This document shows positions 1-8,989 of a stretch of DNA of 20,768 bases, piece after piece (the stretch's first letter is position 1; each line of letters opens with the position of its first letter). Position numbers and translations under genes: made by a program. The notes under the pieces are model-generated. The model had not been told where the DNA came from. It did not search any database and saw only the letters and a list, made by a program, of their open reading frames with translations. Origin of the DNA: an uncultured Oscillospiraceae bacterium (GTDB lineage Bacteria; Bacillota_A; Clostridia; Oscillospirales; Oscillospiraceae); contig CAAEDK010000139.1 of the NCBI GenBank assembly GCA_900754605.1, forward strand, positions 1 to 20,768. Direction: 5' to 3'.

Positions 1-2639
1 GGAAAATCAAAGATTTCCGAGATGCTAATTTCTCTTTCAAAAATTATCGGATTCTGGATATGGCAGCATGGGAGCTGTCTGCTGATCCCATCCGTCGTGT
101 TGTCAGCCAATACAAAGAATCCTTTGCCGTCTGGTTTCCGGAAGAAGCGTATAAGTGGCGGGCAGTCCAATGTTTCCAAGAGCATTGGAATCCAGAGAGA
201 GCCGATTTTGCAGAAATTCTGAAGGAAGCCTTGGCGCAGGCGAGTAATCTGATGGACACCAATTACTCCTTTCCTCGCAAAATGATCACATTTTTTGCGG
301 AAAAGGAACCCGATACAGTTCGAGACATGTTTCAGCGGCTTCTGGCCCCTCAATCAGATATAGTTGAAGAAATTCAGAATTTTGAGAGAAGTGCAGATAC
401 CCTGTTAGCCAAATATCAGTTCAAAGAAAGCATGAAACAGCATTATCAAGGGGACCGCACCATTTGCACCTACCTGTTTTTTGCGCAACCAGGCCAACGC
501 TTTCTCTATCAATACGGTAAACTCAAGGCGTTTCTGGAAGAGATGGGCTTAAGCGCTAACTGCAAAATGGGAGATAGCCAGAATGTGCTTACCTACCAGG
601 AGATTGCCAACCAGGTCCTCTCCTGCGTCCAGCAGGACAGCGAGTTGCTGAACATGTTCGAAACAAAACGAACAGAGTTGGGAAGCGCGTATTATCGGGA
701 TGACGAGCATCACCTGCTGACCGATGACATTATCTACTTTGGAAGCCAGCTGCATAAAAGCGATTATTGGCCTTCCTTGGCAGAGTATGACCCGGAGATC
801 AGCGTAGAACAGTGGTTAGAATTTCTTGCAGACAGAACAATCTGTACAGTGGAAAATTTGCGGATTCTGAAAACAATCCAACAAGAAGGCGGAGAGGCAA
901 CCTGTAAGCAGCTAAGTCTGAAATTAGGGGATACTTCTGCCCATTATAACGGCAGTATGGTTCAGCTCGCCCGGAGGGTGCAGGAAAAAACGGGCTGTTC
1001 GCTGGTTCAGAATGAAAACAATGATCAGAAGTGGTGGCCTATTTTGTTTGTAGGCCGTACAGCCCTCCAGGATCAGCCTGGTACATACTCTTGGAAACTC
1101 CGTGACGAGTTGGAAGAAGCGCTGGAACTTCTACCGCAGAAAGAGGTGAACAATCCCATGTCGTTTGCGAAGAATACGATTCTCTATGGCCCTCCTGGGA
1201 CGGGTAAAACTTACCAGACTGTCAACTATGCTGTGGCGATCATAGAGGGAAAATCGCTGGAAGATATCCAGGCAGAAAACCACGAAGAAGTGCTGAAACG
1301 ATACCGGCAGTACCGGCAGGATGGGCGGATTGAGTTTACCACCTTCCACCAGTCCTTCGGCTATGAGGACTTTATCGAGGGAATCCGTCCGATTTTTGCA
1401 GAGGATAAAGAAGCGGATTCCGGTGACATCTCTTATGAGATTGCCAATGGTGTATTTAAAAAATTCTGTGCGACAGCACAGCCTCCCGCAGTAGACCCCA
1501 ATCAAAACCCCTATGGTTTCTCAGAGACCCCAACAATCTGGAAGGTATCTCTTGCAAGCACAGGAGGCAATCCGGTTCGAGATTACTGCATGAAGCATGG
1601 CTGTATTCGGATTGGATGGGATGAATACGGGGAAAGCATCACGGATGATATGGATTATCATGTGGGCGGAAAAACTGTGCTGAACGCATTTTTGTTCAGA
1701 ATGCAGCCAGGGGACATTATTCTTTCCTGCTATACGGCGCACTCCATTGATGCAATCGGTGTTGTAACTGGTGAGCCTGAATGGCATCCGGAGTTTGAAT
1801 ACTATAAGCGGCTGCGAACCGTTAAATGGCTGGTACAAGGGAAGAACATCGGGACTACTGAATTCCGTCTGGAAAAGAGTTTGACTTTGTCCACCGTTTA
1901 TCGTCTCAATACTACTGTTGCAACTGTGATAGATGTTCTGAAGAAGAACGGATTTTCAGGTGTATCCTCAGCAAAAGGGACCAAAGGTCCCTATGTATTT
2001 ATCATCGATGAAATTAACCGCGGCAATATTTCGAAAATTTTTGGTGAACTTATTACTTTGATTGAGCCTTCCAAGCGTCTGGGGCAGAGCGAAGAATTGC
2101 AAGCCAAGCTGCCATACTCTCACGAAGCCTTTGGAATCCCTGATAATGTCTATCTGCTGGGAACTATGAATACAGCGGATCGCTCCATTGCTCTACTGGA
2201 TACCGCCCTCCGTCGCCGGTTTAGCTTTGTGGAGATGATGCCGGACAGTGGTGTACTGGATGGTATAGAAGTCGAGGGCATTTCCATCAGCGGTTTGCTT
2301 ACGACGCTGAATCGCCGGATCGAGGTGCTGTTTGACCGGGAGCATACGCTGGGACACGCCTTCTTTACCCCCCTGCGTCAATCTCCGTCTATTCAGGCAT
2401 TGGGGGAGATTTTCCGGGATAAAGTCATTCCACTTCTTCAGGAGTACTTCTATGATGACTATGAGAAGATCTGTCTGGTGTTGGGGGACAGGAAGCGTCC
2501 GGAACAGCAGCAGTTTTTCAAGGTTGACCCAGTCGATTTGCAGAGCTTGTTTGGCGTGGAGCCTGAGTTTGAGGTAAACCCAACATACCGTATCAATCCG
2601 GATGTCTTCTTTGATGCGGAAGTATACCGGAATCTTTGA
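1..2639 (+). CDS. mcrB: McrB-like AAA+ GTPase with EVE-like insertion, 5' partial
   Basis: Motor subunit of a McrBC-type restriction system: it should hydrolyse GTP, assemble into rings, recognise modified DNA and drive the McrC nuclease. Walker A GPPGTGKT is at nt 1188-1211, the McrB-typical FHQSFGYEDFIEG follows at about 1347-1381, Walker B IIDEINRGN is near 2001-2027, and the McrB signature MNTADRS is at 2166-2186, followed by an arginine-rich LRRRF. About 266 residues separate Walker A from Walker B, against roughly 80 in canonical McrB. The extra stretch (nt ~1515-1960; WKVSLASTGGNP, IRIGWDEYG, GDIILSCYTAHSIDAIGVV) resembles an EVE/PUA-like modified-base reader. The N-terminal ~350 residues are a divergent region with a probable winged helix. 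The frame is open to the left edge. The first ATG (nt 60) has no ribosome site, so the true start is probably upstream of the window. mcrC follows 30 bp downstream. Confidence 0.9.
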   Translation, partial: KIKDFRDANFSFKNYRILDMAAWELSADPIRRVVSQYKESFAVWFPEEAYKWRAVQCFQEHWNPERADFAEILKEALAQASNLMDTNYSFPRKMITFFAEKEPDTVRDMFQRLLAPQSDIVEEIQNFERSADTLLAKYQFKESMKQHYQGDRTICTYLFFAQPGQRFLYQYGKLKAFLEEMGLSANCKMGDSQNVLTYQEIANQVLSCVQQDSELLNMFETKRTELGSAYYRDDEHHLLTDDIIYFGSQLHKSDYWPSLAEYDPEISVEQWLEFLADRTICTVENLRILKTIQQEGGEATCKQLSLKLGDTSAHYNGSMVQLARRVQEKTGCSLVQNENNDQKWWPILFVGRTALQDQPGTYSWKLRDELEEALELLPQKEVNNPMSFAKNTILYGPPGTGKTYQTVNYAVAIIEGKSLEDIQAENHEEVLKRYRQYRQDGRIEFTTFHQSFGYEDFIEGIRPIFAEDKEADSGDISYEIANGVFKKFCATAQPPAVDPNQNPYGFSETPTIWKVSLASTGGNPVRDYCMKHGCIRIGWDEYGESITDDMDYHVGGKTVLNAFLFRMQPGDIILSCYTAHSIDAIGVVTGEPEWHPEFEYYKRLRTVKWLVQGKNIGTTEFRLEKSLTLSTVYRLNTTVATVIDVLKKNGFSGVSSAKGTKGPYVFIIDEINRGNISKIFGELITLIEPSKRLGQSEELQAKLPYSHEAFGIPDNVYLLGTMNTADRSIALLDTALRRRFSFVEMMPDSGVLDGIEVEGISISGLLTTLNRRIEVLFDREHTLGHAFFTPLRQSPSIQALGEIFRDKVIPLLQEYFYDDYEKICLVLGDRKRPEQQQFFKVDPVDLQSLFGVEPEFEVNPTYRINPDVFFDAEVYRNL

Positions 2640-2669
2640 ATGGCGCATTCTGTTGGGAGGTGAGCTCCA

Positions 2670-3980
2670 TTGAGACAATATACCATTCGGGAATACATGG
2701 GGTTTACCCGGAATGGACCACCGCGGGCAGGCATGATTTCTCTGCCGGAGCACGCCTTTGATCAGCTGGAGCAGTTTATTCTCTCCAACCGAGAGGAAAG
2801 TTCCGGTACCCAGCCGCTGGAGCTGATGAGTCTGAGCGCAAAGCCTGGTGTGGGTAAAGTGATTACCGCCAAAAACTATGTGGGGGTTATTACCACCAGA
2901 GACGGAACAGAGATTGAAATTCTGCCCAAACTGATGCTGTCAAAGGACAACAGTGACCAAGCTGTCCGAAAGGTGTTTCTCACCATGCTCCGAACGGTCC
3001 AGGAGGCTCCGTTCAAGACATTTCGCACTGCCCATCTGAATACTTCCCGTATGCGCTTGCTGGATCTGTTCGTGCGTATGTTTTTGGACGAGGCCCACAG
3101 GCTGATTCAATGCGGCTTGAAGTCGGGTTACACGGTAAAACAAGACAATGAAACCTGTGTCCGTGGGAAAATCGTATTCTCACAACATATTCGTAAAAAT
3201 CTGCTGCACCGGGAGCGAATCTTTGTGGAGTACGATGTATTTAGCGTGGATTGTCCGGAAAACCGTCTGGTCAAGTCCACAGCGCTCTACTTGCAGCGGC
3301 ACACCACGGATTTGCAAAACCGCAAGGATCTGCGGGTCGTGTTATCCTTCATGGAGCAAGTTCCGGAGTCCAAAAATGTGGAGCGGGACTTCCTGCGCTG
3401 TGGTCAATCCCGCTCCATGGCAGACTACCAGCGACTTCTGGAGTTGTGCCGGGTATTTTTGCAGGGAAAGAGTTTTACCGCCTTTTCCGGCGGGCAGGCG
3501 GCGCTGGCACTCCTTTTTCCCATGGAGCGTGTGTTTGAAAGCTATGTGGCGGCAGTCTTGCGGCGACACTTGGACTTCAGGCAATATCGTGTTCATGTGC
3601 AGGCAAAAGGCAAATATCTCTTTGAACTGCCACGGAAGCAGTTTGCCCTGCGGCCAGACTTGGTGATTGAAGATTTGAATAGTGGGGAACAGACTGTATT
3701 GGATACCAAGTGGAAGCTGCTATCCCCACAGTGGCACAATTATGGGATCTCACAGGCTGATATGTACCAGATGTACGCATATCAGAAAGAATATGCGGCG
3801 AAACAGACGGTGTTGCTTTATCCAAATTGTGAAGCAATGGCAGATCAGCGAATTCCTCTCTGCTATTCTTCTTCCAGAGGGAGCCTGGTCAGAGTGCAGA
3901 CATTGCCTTTGGAGTCTCCGATTGCTATGGCAGAAGCAGTGAGAGAGTTGCTGGATGTAGCGTCCCAGCCTTCAAAATAG
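2670..3980 (+). CDS. mcrC: McrC-like restriction nuclease subunit
   Basis: Nuclease partner of the McrB-like GTPase just upstream. It binds the McrB ring and cuts DNA when translocation is stimulated. The 436-residue protein has the family layout: an N-terminal beta-rich region that contacts McrB (with GVGKVITAKNYVGVI and EIEILPKL), a helical middle, and a C-terminal PD-(D/E)xK nuclease core. The core residues seen are RPD with D330, then D345-T-K347 in LDTKWK, followed by SQADMYQMYAY, a McrC hallmark helix. The start is TTG at 2670, chosen because GGGAGG at 2655-2660 lies 9 nt upstream and the next ATG (residue 10) has no ribosome site. It is separated by 30 bp from mcrB and 55 bp from the helicase, so all three probably share one transcript. 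The assignment is secure at family level. Which DNA modification is targeted cannot be read from this gene. Confidence 0.9.
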   Translation: MRQYTIREYMGFTRNGPPRAGMISLPEHAFDQLEQFILSNREESSGTQPLELMSLSAKPGVGKVITAKNYVGVITTRDGTEIEILPKLMLSKDNSDQAVRKVFLTMLRTVQEAPFKTFRTAHLNTSRMRLLDLFVRMFLDEAHRLIQCGLKSGYTVKQDNETCVRGKIVFSQHIRKNLLHRERIFVEYDVFSVDCPENRLVKSTALYLQRHTTDLQNRKDLRVVLSFMEQVPESKNVERDFLRCGQSRSMADYQRLLELCRVFLQGKSFTAFSGGQAALALLFPMERVFESYVAAVLRRHLDFRQYRVHVQAKGKYLFELPRKQFALRPDLVIEDLNSGEQTVLDTKWKLLSPQWHNYGISQADMYQMYAYQKEYAAKQTVLLYPNCEAMADQRIPLCYSSSRGSLVRVQTLPLESPIAMAEAVRELLDVASQPSK

Positions 3981-4035
3981 CAATGTACGACCAATCACGG
4001 AGAGTGATCAGCGAAACGAGGAAAGGAGGTTTGCA

Positions 4036-6753
4036 ATGGACAGCAAAAAATACATGCTCCTGATCAACGGACAGGACAAGACTGACTCCGTTGCCAGCTT
4101 CCGCTTTCAAGACGGCATGTGCGATGTGGTTTACAGCAGCGCCCCAAAGCCCTACCACTACCGTGCCGAAAAAGTGCAGCTCCTAAAAGTACAGAGCCGG
4201 ATCGATCCCTCGCAGTTCATCATTACTGTGAATGGAAATCCTCTTTCTCAGGTCGATGAGATTCTGGATTTTGGGCCCTTTTACCGTTTTCTACGAACAG
4301 GGAAAAAAGCCCTTACATATCCCAAAGGCCAAGTGGAACTTCAGAAAAACTGCCTGACGAACCAGAAACAGGCCGGCGTTTTTGAATACTTCAAAGAAAC
4401 GGCTGCGGCGGTCAGTCTGGTGGCCGAAGGCGGTCTCAATATCCTGAGTGCCCAGTACGAGCGAATCAAAAGTGTCAGCGACGCAACTGTACTGGCCTGC
4501 TACCTGGATTCTTCCAAGAAGCCAGCGATGCGGGCGCTCCCTGAGGCGGTCATCTATCCTTTTGGCCTGAATCAGAGCCAGAAAACAGCGGTGGAAAACG
4601 CCCTTTCCTCACAGGTCAGCATCATCCAGGGGCCTCCCGGCACAGGAAAGACACAGACTATTTTGAATATCATCGCCAATGCGGTTCGGAATGGTCAGAC
4701 GGTAGCTGTTGTTTCCAACAACAACTCCGCCACCTTAAATGTCGCGGAAAAGCTGGAGAAGAAGGGACTCTCTTTCCTGACCGCTTTTCTGGGGAGCCGT
4801 GCCAATAAGGAACATTTTCTGGAGGCACAGACTGGCCAATACCCCGATATGTCGGCTTGGACGCTGGAAACAGAGGAAAAGTCACATCTGGACCAGGAGG
4901 TAACTGTTCTATCCAAAGAACTCAGTGAAATGCTCAATGCGAAAAATCGTATTGCTGCCATTGAGCAGGAATTGCTCCAGTTGACACCGGAACAACATTA
5001 TTTCGGAGAGTACTACAACACCTATGCCCGGGCGCCAATAGATGAGGTGAAAGGGCTCTCCTCTCAAAAGATTTTGTCTCTCTGGTTAGAGTACGAACAG
5101 CATGCCCAGCAGGAGAGTAAATTGGGCCTGCTCCAAAAAATATCCATCCTGTTTCGATTCAATCGCAGTGCGCTGAAAGTGTTCCTCCAGGCACCGGAAC
5201 TGGTGATCCCGTATCTCCAGCGGCAATTCTATGTGGTGCGCACGCAAGAGTTGACGGAAGAACGGGCCCAACTGAAGAAGAAGTTGGAGCAGTATGCCTT
5301 TGATGAAAAGATGGCAGAGTTGACGGAAAAGTCGCTTCGGTTATTCCAGGCGGAGCTGAGTGAAAAGTTCCATTGGAAAGAGTCCCGCCAGCGATTTGAG
5401 ATGCGTGATTTCCGCGGAAAGTCCAAGGAGTTCAATCAGGAATATCCGGTGATTCTGAGCACGACCTACTCCATCAAAGGTACTCTAAACTTTGAACATA
5501 CCTACGATTATCTCATCGTGGATGAGGCATCCCAGGTGGATCTGGCCACTGGTGTACTGGCCTTCGCCAGCGCCAAGAATATCGCCATCGTGGGAGATCT
5601 CCAGCAGCTTCCCAATGTGCTGGATAACCAGAACATTCAGAAAAGCGAGGAGATCTGGGGACGGTATTCTCTCCCGGAGACCTACCATTTCTCCGCCCAC
5701 AGCCTGCTCTCCTCTGCCATTGCTAAATGGACAGAGGCTCCTACTGTTCTCCTGCGGGAACACTATCGCTGTCATCCCAAGATCATCAATTTCTGCAATC
5801 AGAAATTCTATGGTGGGAAGCTCATCGTCATGACGGAGGACCATGAAGAGCCGGATGTGCTGACCATGTACCGGACAGCGCCTGGCAACCACGCCCGTGG
5901 TCATCTGAACCAGAGACAAATTGACGTGATTCGGCAAGAGGTCCTTCCTAGTCTGGAGCGGCAGGGGTATGGGAGTATCGGCATCATCACGCCGTACCGG
6001 GATCAGGTGGCGGCAATCCAAACGCAGCTGGGCAAGGAATTGGAAGTGGCTACCGTCCATAAATTCCAGGGCCGGGAAAAGGACGCCATTATCCTGACTT
6101 CTGTAGATAATGTCATTACGGAATTTGTGGATGATCCACGGATGCTGAATGTGGCGGTATCCCGGGCGGTCAAGTCCTTGACCGTTGTTACCTCGCAGGA
6201 CCCGCAGAACGACCGAACCAACTATGGCGATTTGGCCCGCTATATCGAATACAACAACTGTGCGGTGATTAAGAGCGCGGTGTACTCTGTTTTTGATTTG
6301 CTCTATCAGGGGTATGCTGAACAGCGGCGGGCCTTTCTGAAAAAGCATGGGCGGGTTTCAGAATATGACTCAGAGAATCTCCTCTATGCGGTGATCCAAG
6401 GAGTCCTTCAAAAAGCAGAGTTTTCTTTTGTGGACTGTGCGGCTCATGTGTCCCTGGTCAACTTGGTGAAAGACTATTCCGTGTTGACGGAGGAAGAAAC
6501 AGCATACGCCCGCAATCCCCTGACCCATGTGGACTTTCTCTTGTTCCGTCGTATGGACAAATCACCTCTGCTTGCAATAGAGGTGGACGGTGTTGCCTTC
6601 CATGCCGTGGGAAGTGTCCAGGCAAGCAGAGACGAAAAGAAAAACCGGATTTTTGAACGGTGCGGTATCCCTCTGCTACGGCTTCGGACAGATGGAAGCG
6701 GAGAGGAAGAGCGAATGGAACAGGCGCTTCGGTCAGCGGTTTCTAACAGCTGA
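4036..6753 (+). CDS. SF1 (Upf1/DNA2-like) helicase with C-terminal Vsr/DUF2726-like nuclease
   Basis: A 905-residue superfamily 1 helicase fused to a nuclease. An N-terminal beta-rich domain (~1-170) leads to the motor: Q-motif-like LNQSQKTAVENAL, Walker A GPPGTGKT at residues 199-206, DEASQVD at 496-502, GDLQQLP (motif III), LREHYRCHP (motif IV), then TVHKFQGREKDAI and LNVAVSRA (motifs V and VI). Charged, probably coiled-coil stretches lie between Walker A and DEAS. The C-terminus has D833 (HVDFLL), E849-V-D851-G and a following H and DEKKNR, which fits the Vsr-like/DUF2726 nuclease fold. ATG at 4036 has AAAGGAGG about 7 nt upstream. It lies 55 bp behind mcrC in the same direction, so I infer that it processes or degrades DNA after McrBC action. 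It could instead be an independent defence nuclease that merely sits in the same island. Confidence 0.87.
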   Translation: MDSKKYMLLINGQDKTDSVASFRFQDGMCDVVYSSAPKPYHYRAEKVQLLKVQSRIDPSQFIITVNGNPLSQVDEILDFGPFYRFLRTGKKALTYPKGQVELQKNCLTNQKQAGVFEYFKETAAAVSLVAEGGLNILSAQYERIKSVSDATVLACYLDSSKKPAMRALPEAVIYPFGLNQSQKTAVENALSSQVSIIQGPPGTGKTQTILNIIANAVRNGQTVAVVSNNNSATLNVAEKLEKKGLSFLTAFLGSRANKEHFLEAQTGQYPDMSAWTLETEEKSHLDQEVTVLSKELSEMLNAKNRIAAIEQELLQLTPEQHYFGEYYNTYARAPIDEVKGLSSQKILSLWLEYEQHAQQESKLGLLQKISILFRFNRSALKVFLQAPELVIPYLQRQFYVVRTQELTEERAQLKKKLEQYAFDEKMAELTEKSLRLFQAELSEKFHWKESRQRFEMRDFRGKSKEFNQEYPVILSTTYSIKGTLNFEHTYDYLIVDEASQVDLATGVLAFASAKNIAIVGDLQQLPNVLDNQNIQKSEEIWGRYSLPETYHFSAHSLLSSAIAKWTEAPTVLLREHYRCHPKIINFCNQKFYGGKLIVMTEDHEEPDVLTMYRTAPGNHARGHLNQRQIDVIRQEVLPSLERQGYGSIGIITPYRDQVAAIQTQLGKELEVATVHKFQGREKDAIILTSVDNVITEFVDDPRMLNVAVSRAVKSLTVVTSQDPQNDRTNYGDLARYIEYNNCAVIKSAVYSVFDLLYQGYAEQRRAFLKKHGRVSEYDSENLLYAVIQGVLQKAEFSFVDCAAHVSLVNLVKDYSVLTEEETAYARNPLTHVDFLLFRRMDKSPLLAIEVDGVAFHAVGSVQASRDEKKNRIFERCGIPLLRLRTDGSGEEERMEQALRSAVSNS

Positions 6754-6791
6754 CAAAACTGAGATATCACCAAAAGAAGAGGAAACATAAG

Positions 6792-7325
6792 ATGAACGTC
6801 ATCTGTTTCGGCGATTCCAATACTTACGGATATGACCCCCGAGGCTATTTCGGTGGGCGCTATGATGCGGATAGTCGATGGGTGGACATCCTGGCTGCGG
6901 AAACCGGCTGGGCCGTCTGCAACATGGGGGAAAATGGACGGGAGATTCCTTCTGCCGCCCCTGCTTTCCCAGCTGACACCGACCTACTGATTGTCATGCT
7001 GGGGACCAACGATCTGCTCCAGGGGTGTAGCCCGGAGCAGGCGGCTGAGAGATTGGAACATTTTCTCTCTGCTCTCTCTATGAATCGAAGCAAGATCCTG
7101 CTGATCGCACCACCGCCAATGACCTTGGGCGCATGGGTGCCAAACCAGCAGTTCATCGAAAACTCCCGTACCTTTGCTCAATGCTGTCGAGCCTTGGCAG
7201 AGCAAAGGAACCTCCGCTTTGCCGACGCCGGAAAGTGGAATATCTCACTGGCCTACGACGGCGTACATTTTACGGAGCAGGGGCACCGAGCCTTTGCCGC
7301 CGGACTTTTGGAGGAACTTAAATGA
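6792..7325 (+). CDS. SGNH/GDSL-family hydrolase
   Basis: A cytoplasmic esterase or lipase of the SGNH fold, 177 residues. Block I is FGDSN with nucleophile S9, block III is GTND (residues 71-74), and block V is DGVH with D156 and H159, so the catalytic triad is complete. No signal peptide is visible. The start has a purine-rich site (AAGAAGAGGA) upstream. It begins 38 bp after the helicase and overlaps the next gene by 4 bp (ATGA), so it is translationally coupled to the rhodanese lipoprotein. The likely substrate is an acyl or acetyl ester, but family members range from arylesterases to lysophospholipases and sequence alone does not choose between them. It may be read through from the defence operon, but nothing suggests a defence role. 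Confidence 0.85.
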   Translation: MNVICFGDSNTYGYDPRGYFGGRYDADSRWVDILAAETGWAVCNMGENGREIPSAAPAFPADTDLLIVMLGTNDLLQGCSPEQAAERLEHFLSALSMNRSKILLIAPPPMTLGAWVPNQQFIENSRTFAQCCRALAEQRNLRFADAGKWNISLAYDGVHFTEQGHRAFAAGLLEELK

Positions 7326-7702
7326 AACGAATGATACCCCTATTGCTCTCCATTCTGCTGCTGACGGGATGTGGTGGAAATTCCGCCGATGCCACCTACC
7401 AGCAGATCGACCAGGAAGCAGCCAAAGAAATGATGGACACCCAGGAGGTCATCATCCTGGATGTGCGGGAGCAGGACGAATACGACAGCGGTCACATCCC
7501 CGGGGCTGTCCTGCTGCCGGTGGGCACCATCGCTGAGGATACCGCCGCCGAGGTTATTCCAGAAAAGGACTCCACCGTCCTGGTCTACTGCCGCAGCGGA
7601 AACCGCAGTAAGACCGCATCCTCTGCGCTGGCTGAGTTGGGCTATACCAACATCTACGAATTCGGCGGCATCAATACCTGGCCCTATGATACGGAGCCGT
7701 GA
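7322..7702 (+). CDS. Rhodanese-domain lipoprotein
   Basis: A 126-residue exported protein with a type II signal peptide: MKRM, a hydrophobic stretch, then lipobox LTGC with the lipidated cysteine C17. The mature part is one rhodanese domain. ILDVREQDEYDSGHIPGA is the conserved entry motif, and the active-site loop CRSGNR has catalytic cysteine C90. Such domains carry a cysteine persulfide and can transfer sulfur. Extracytoplasmic lipoprotein versions may act in thiol or sulfide handling at the membrane surface. The start overlaps the SGNH hydrolase stop by 4 bp, so the two are translated together. The gene ends 33 bp before a strong hairpin terminator. Family call is firm; physiological substrate is unknown. 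Confidence 0.88.
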   Translation: MKRMIPLLLSILLLTGCGGNSADATYQQIDQEAAKEMMDTQEVIILDVREQDEYDSGHIPGAVLLPVGTIAEDTAAEVIPEKDSTVLVYCRSGNRSKTASSALAELGYTNIYEFGGINTWPYDTEP

Positions 7703-7735
7703 GGGCAAAAAAATTACATCGCCATATACAAAGAA

Positions 7736-7765
7736 AACGGGATCGACCACTTGGTCGATCCCGTT
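7736..7765. terminator. Bidirectional intrinsic terminator between convergent genes
   Basis: A perfect 13-bp inverted repeat (7736-7748 and 7753-7765) with a 4-nt loop, followed by CTTTTGTT on the plus strand and preceded by an A-rich run that gives a U-rich tail on the minus strand. It sits between the rhodanese lipoprotein gene and the convergent DUF6076 gene and should stop both. Confidence 0.85.
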
Positions 7766-7786
7766 CTTTTGTTACAATCGAAGAAC

Positions 7787-8866
7787 TCACATCTGCTCCA
7801 GCTTCGCTGTGTATTCAGCATCGCTCATGCCGCCTGCCAGGAATTCTGCTTTCACGTCCTGGATGTGCGCCACCCGGCGGTTCCATTCCTCTGCGCTGAT
7901 CTTGCCCCGCTGTTTCCAGGTCTTCAGCCGGTTATAGGCTCTGGCGTATTCGCGGCAGGCAAAGTCCCTGCCATTCTTCTCCCGCTCTTTTCTGTGAGCG
8001 CCCACCTGACGGCAGGTACGGGCCGTCTCTCCCGGCGCCACCCGCTGGCAGTAAACCGTGTCGTATGCGCCGATCGCTAAAAACCACCTGCCGCAGTTGT
8101 GACACTGCCTCGGCACGTTGCCTGCCGCCATCCCGCGGTACAAATCCATATACAAAAAGCTAATCAGATCCTCAAAGGTCATCCGCTCTGCCATGAAAGG
8201 CTGGCCTGTCTTCTTGTCACGCTCCACCACAAAGGAGATGCTCACCGGGAAGTTGAGCCGGCGCCCGTTCATATACACAAGGTCTTCCTCGTCCTCTGCC
8301 TGTATATAGATCTCCCGGAAGGACGCCATGCACGATTCGAATGCCGCCGCATAGGCCTCCGGTCTGCGGGATGGCAACTCTTCGAAATAATCAGTCAGCA
8401 TATCGTCCGTGTCATATCGGAACCGCTGAAGATCGTCTGCCAGGCGGTTATACACCCCGTGCCAACGACGCAGCATCTCATTCTCTGCCGTCCCGACCGT
8501 GAGCATACGGTCCAGCTTCTGCTCGTCACTGCGCAGCTCATAGACAACGCCGCTGACCGAACTTCCACGCCCCTCCCGGTACGGGATCTTGTTGTATAGG
8601 GGAAGCTGCCTGACAAGCTCCCAGGCTTGGTCCAACGCCTGAACTGCCAGCCCCGCGCTGGATGCTGTCCGCGCGGTCAGAAATACATCAAACTCCTGGC
8701 TGGCCTGTTGGGTCAGCCTTTTTAATTCCTTGAGCATCGCGGCGTCCATGTCCATGACCTCCGCTGCAAAGAAGCCCAGCGGATATTCTTCCCCTGCCAC
8801 GATGCTGCTTTTCTTCCCGAACAGCACATCGAATCGTTCGAAGAAGCGGTCGTTATCATAGATCAT
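7787..8866 (-). CDS. DUF6076-family zinc-binding protein
   Basis: A protein of 359 residues matching in style the DUF6076 proteins found next to mobile elements in Clostridia. The N-terminal two thirds are helical and acidic with no recognisable enzyme motif. The C-terminal part has a zinc-binding pattern: CHNCGRWF, then a tyrosine-rich spacer, VYC, and TCR, giving cysteines at about 255, 258, 273 and 285, followed by the basic segment VGAHRKEREKNGR and a charged helical tail. Such a layout suggests nucleic acid binding, but the function is unknown. I chose ATG at 8866 (minus strand) because GAGG lies 6 nt upstream. A GTG at 8878 would add four residues. It is divergent from the excisionase-like gene and has a good promoter of its own. 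The call is by recognition of the family pattern, not by search. Confidence 0.72.
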   Translation of the reverse strand: MIYDNDRFFERFDVLFGKKSSIVAGEEYPLGFFAAEVMDMDAAMLKELKRLTQQASQEFDVFLTARTASSAGLAVQALDQAWELVRQLPLYNKIPYREGRGSSVSGVVYELRSDEQKLDRMLTVGTAENEMLRRWHGVYNRLADDLQRFRYDTDDMLTDYFEELPSRRPEAYAAAFESCMASFREIYIQAEDEEDLVYMNGRRLNFPVSISFVVERDKKTGQPFMAERMTFEDLISFLYMDLYRGMAAGNVPRQCHNCGRWFLAIGAYDTVYCQRVAPGETARTCRQVGAHRKEREKNGRDFACREYARAYNRLKTWKQRGKISAEEWNRRVAHIQDVKAEFLAGGMSDAEYTAKLEQM

Positions 8867-8927
8867 AGTCTCCCTCACCCTGTTTCCGATGGACTTTTCG
8901 TTGTGTACCCAACAACCGCCGGAGCTA

Positions 8928-8957
8928 TTGCGCTTGGCCTTTTCCCTGTGCTATGCT
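8928..8957 (+). promoter_or_regulatory. Possible plus-strand promoter for the excisionase-like operon
   Basis: TTGCGC (8928-8933), an 18-bp spacer and TATGCT (8952-8957) with an upstream TG (8949-8950) form an extended -10 promoter. It is the only good candidate I see ahead of the leader and the excisionase-like gene. It is back to back with the leftward DUF6076 promoter, only a few bases apart. Confidence 0.4.
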
Positions 8958-8960
8958 CTG

Positions 8961-8989
8961 ATTGTACCTGATGAATATAAGTAAGTCAA
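8961..8989 (-). promoter_or_regulatory. Sigma-A promoter of the DUF6076 gene, with possible operator
   Basis: On the minus strand TTGACT (8984-8989) and TACAAT (8961-8966) are 17 bp apart, near the consensus, and lie about 95 bp before the DUF6076 start. An inverted repeat ACCTGAT / ATCAGGT (8966-8972 and 8989-8995) spans the spacer, so a repressor could bind here. Confidence 0.65.

Noticed and set aside
60..62. ATG as start of the McrB-like gene
   Set aside because: No ribosome site precedes it and the frame stays open to the left edge with a protein-like reading, so the gene most likely starts outside the window.
5485..6348. 287-codon minus-strand frame opposite the helicase
   Set aside because: Opposite strand of conserved helicase motifs, no ribosome site.
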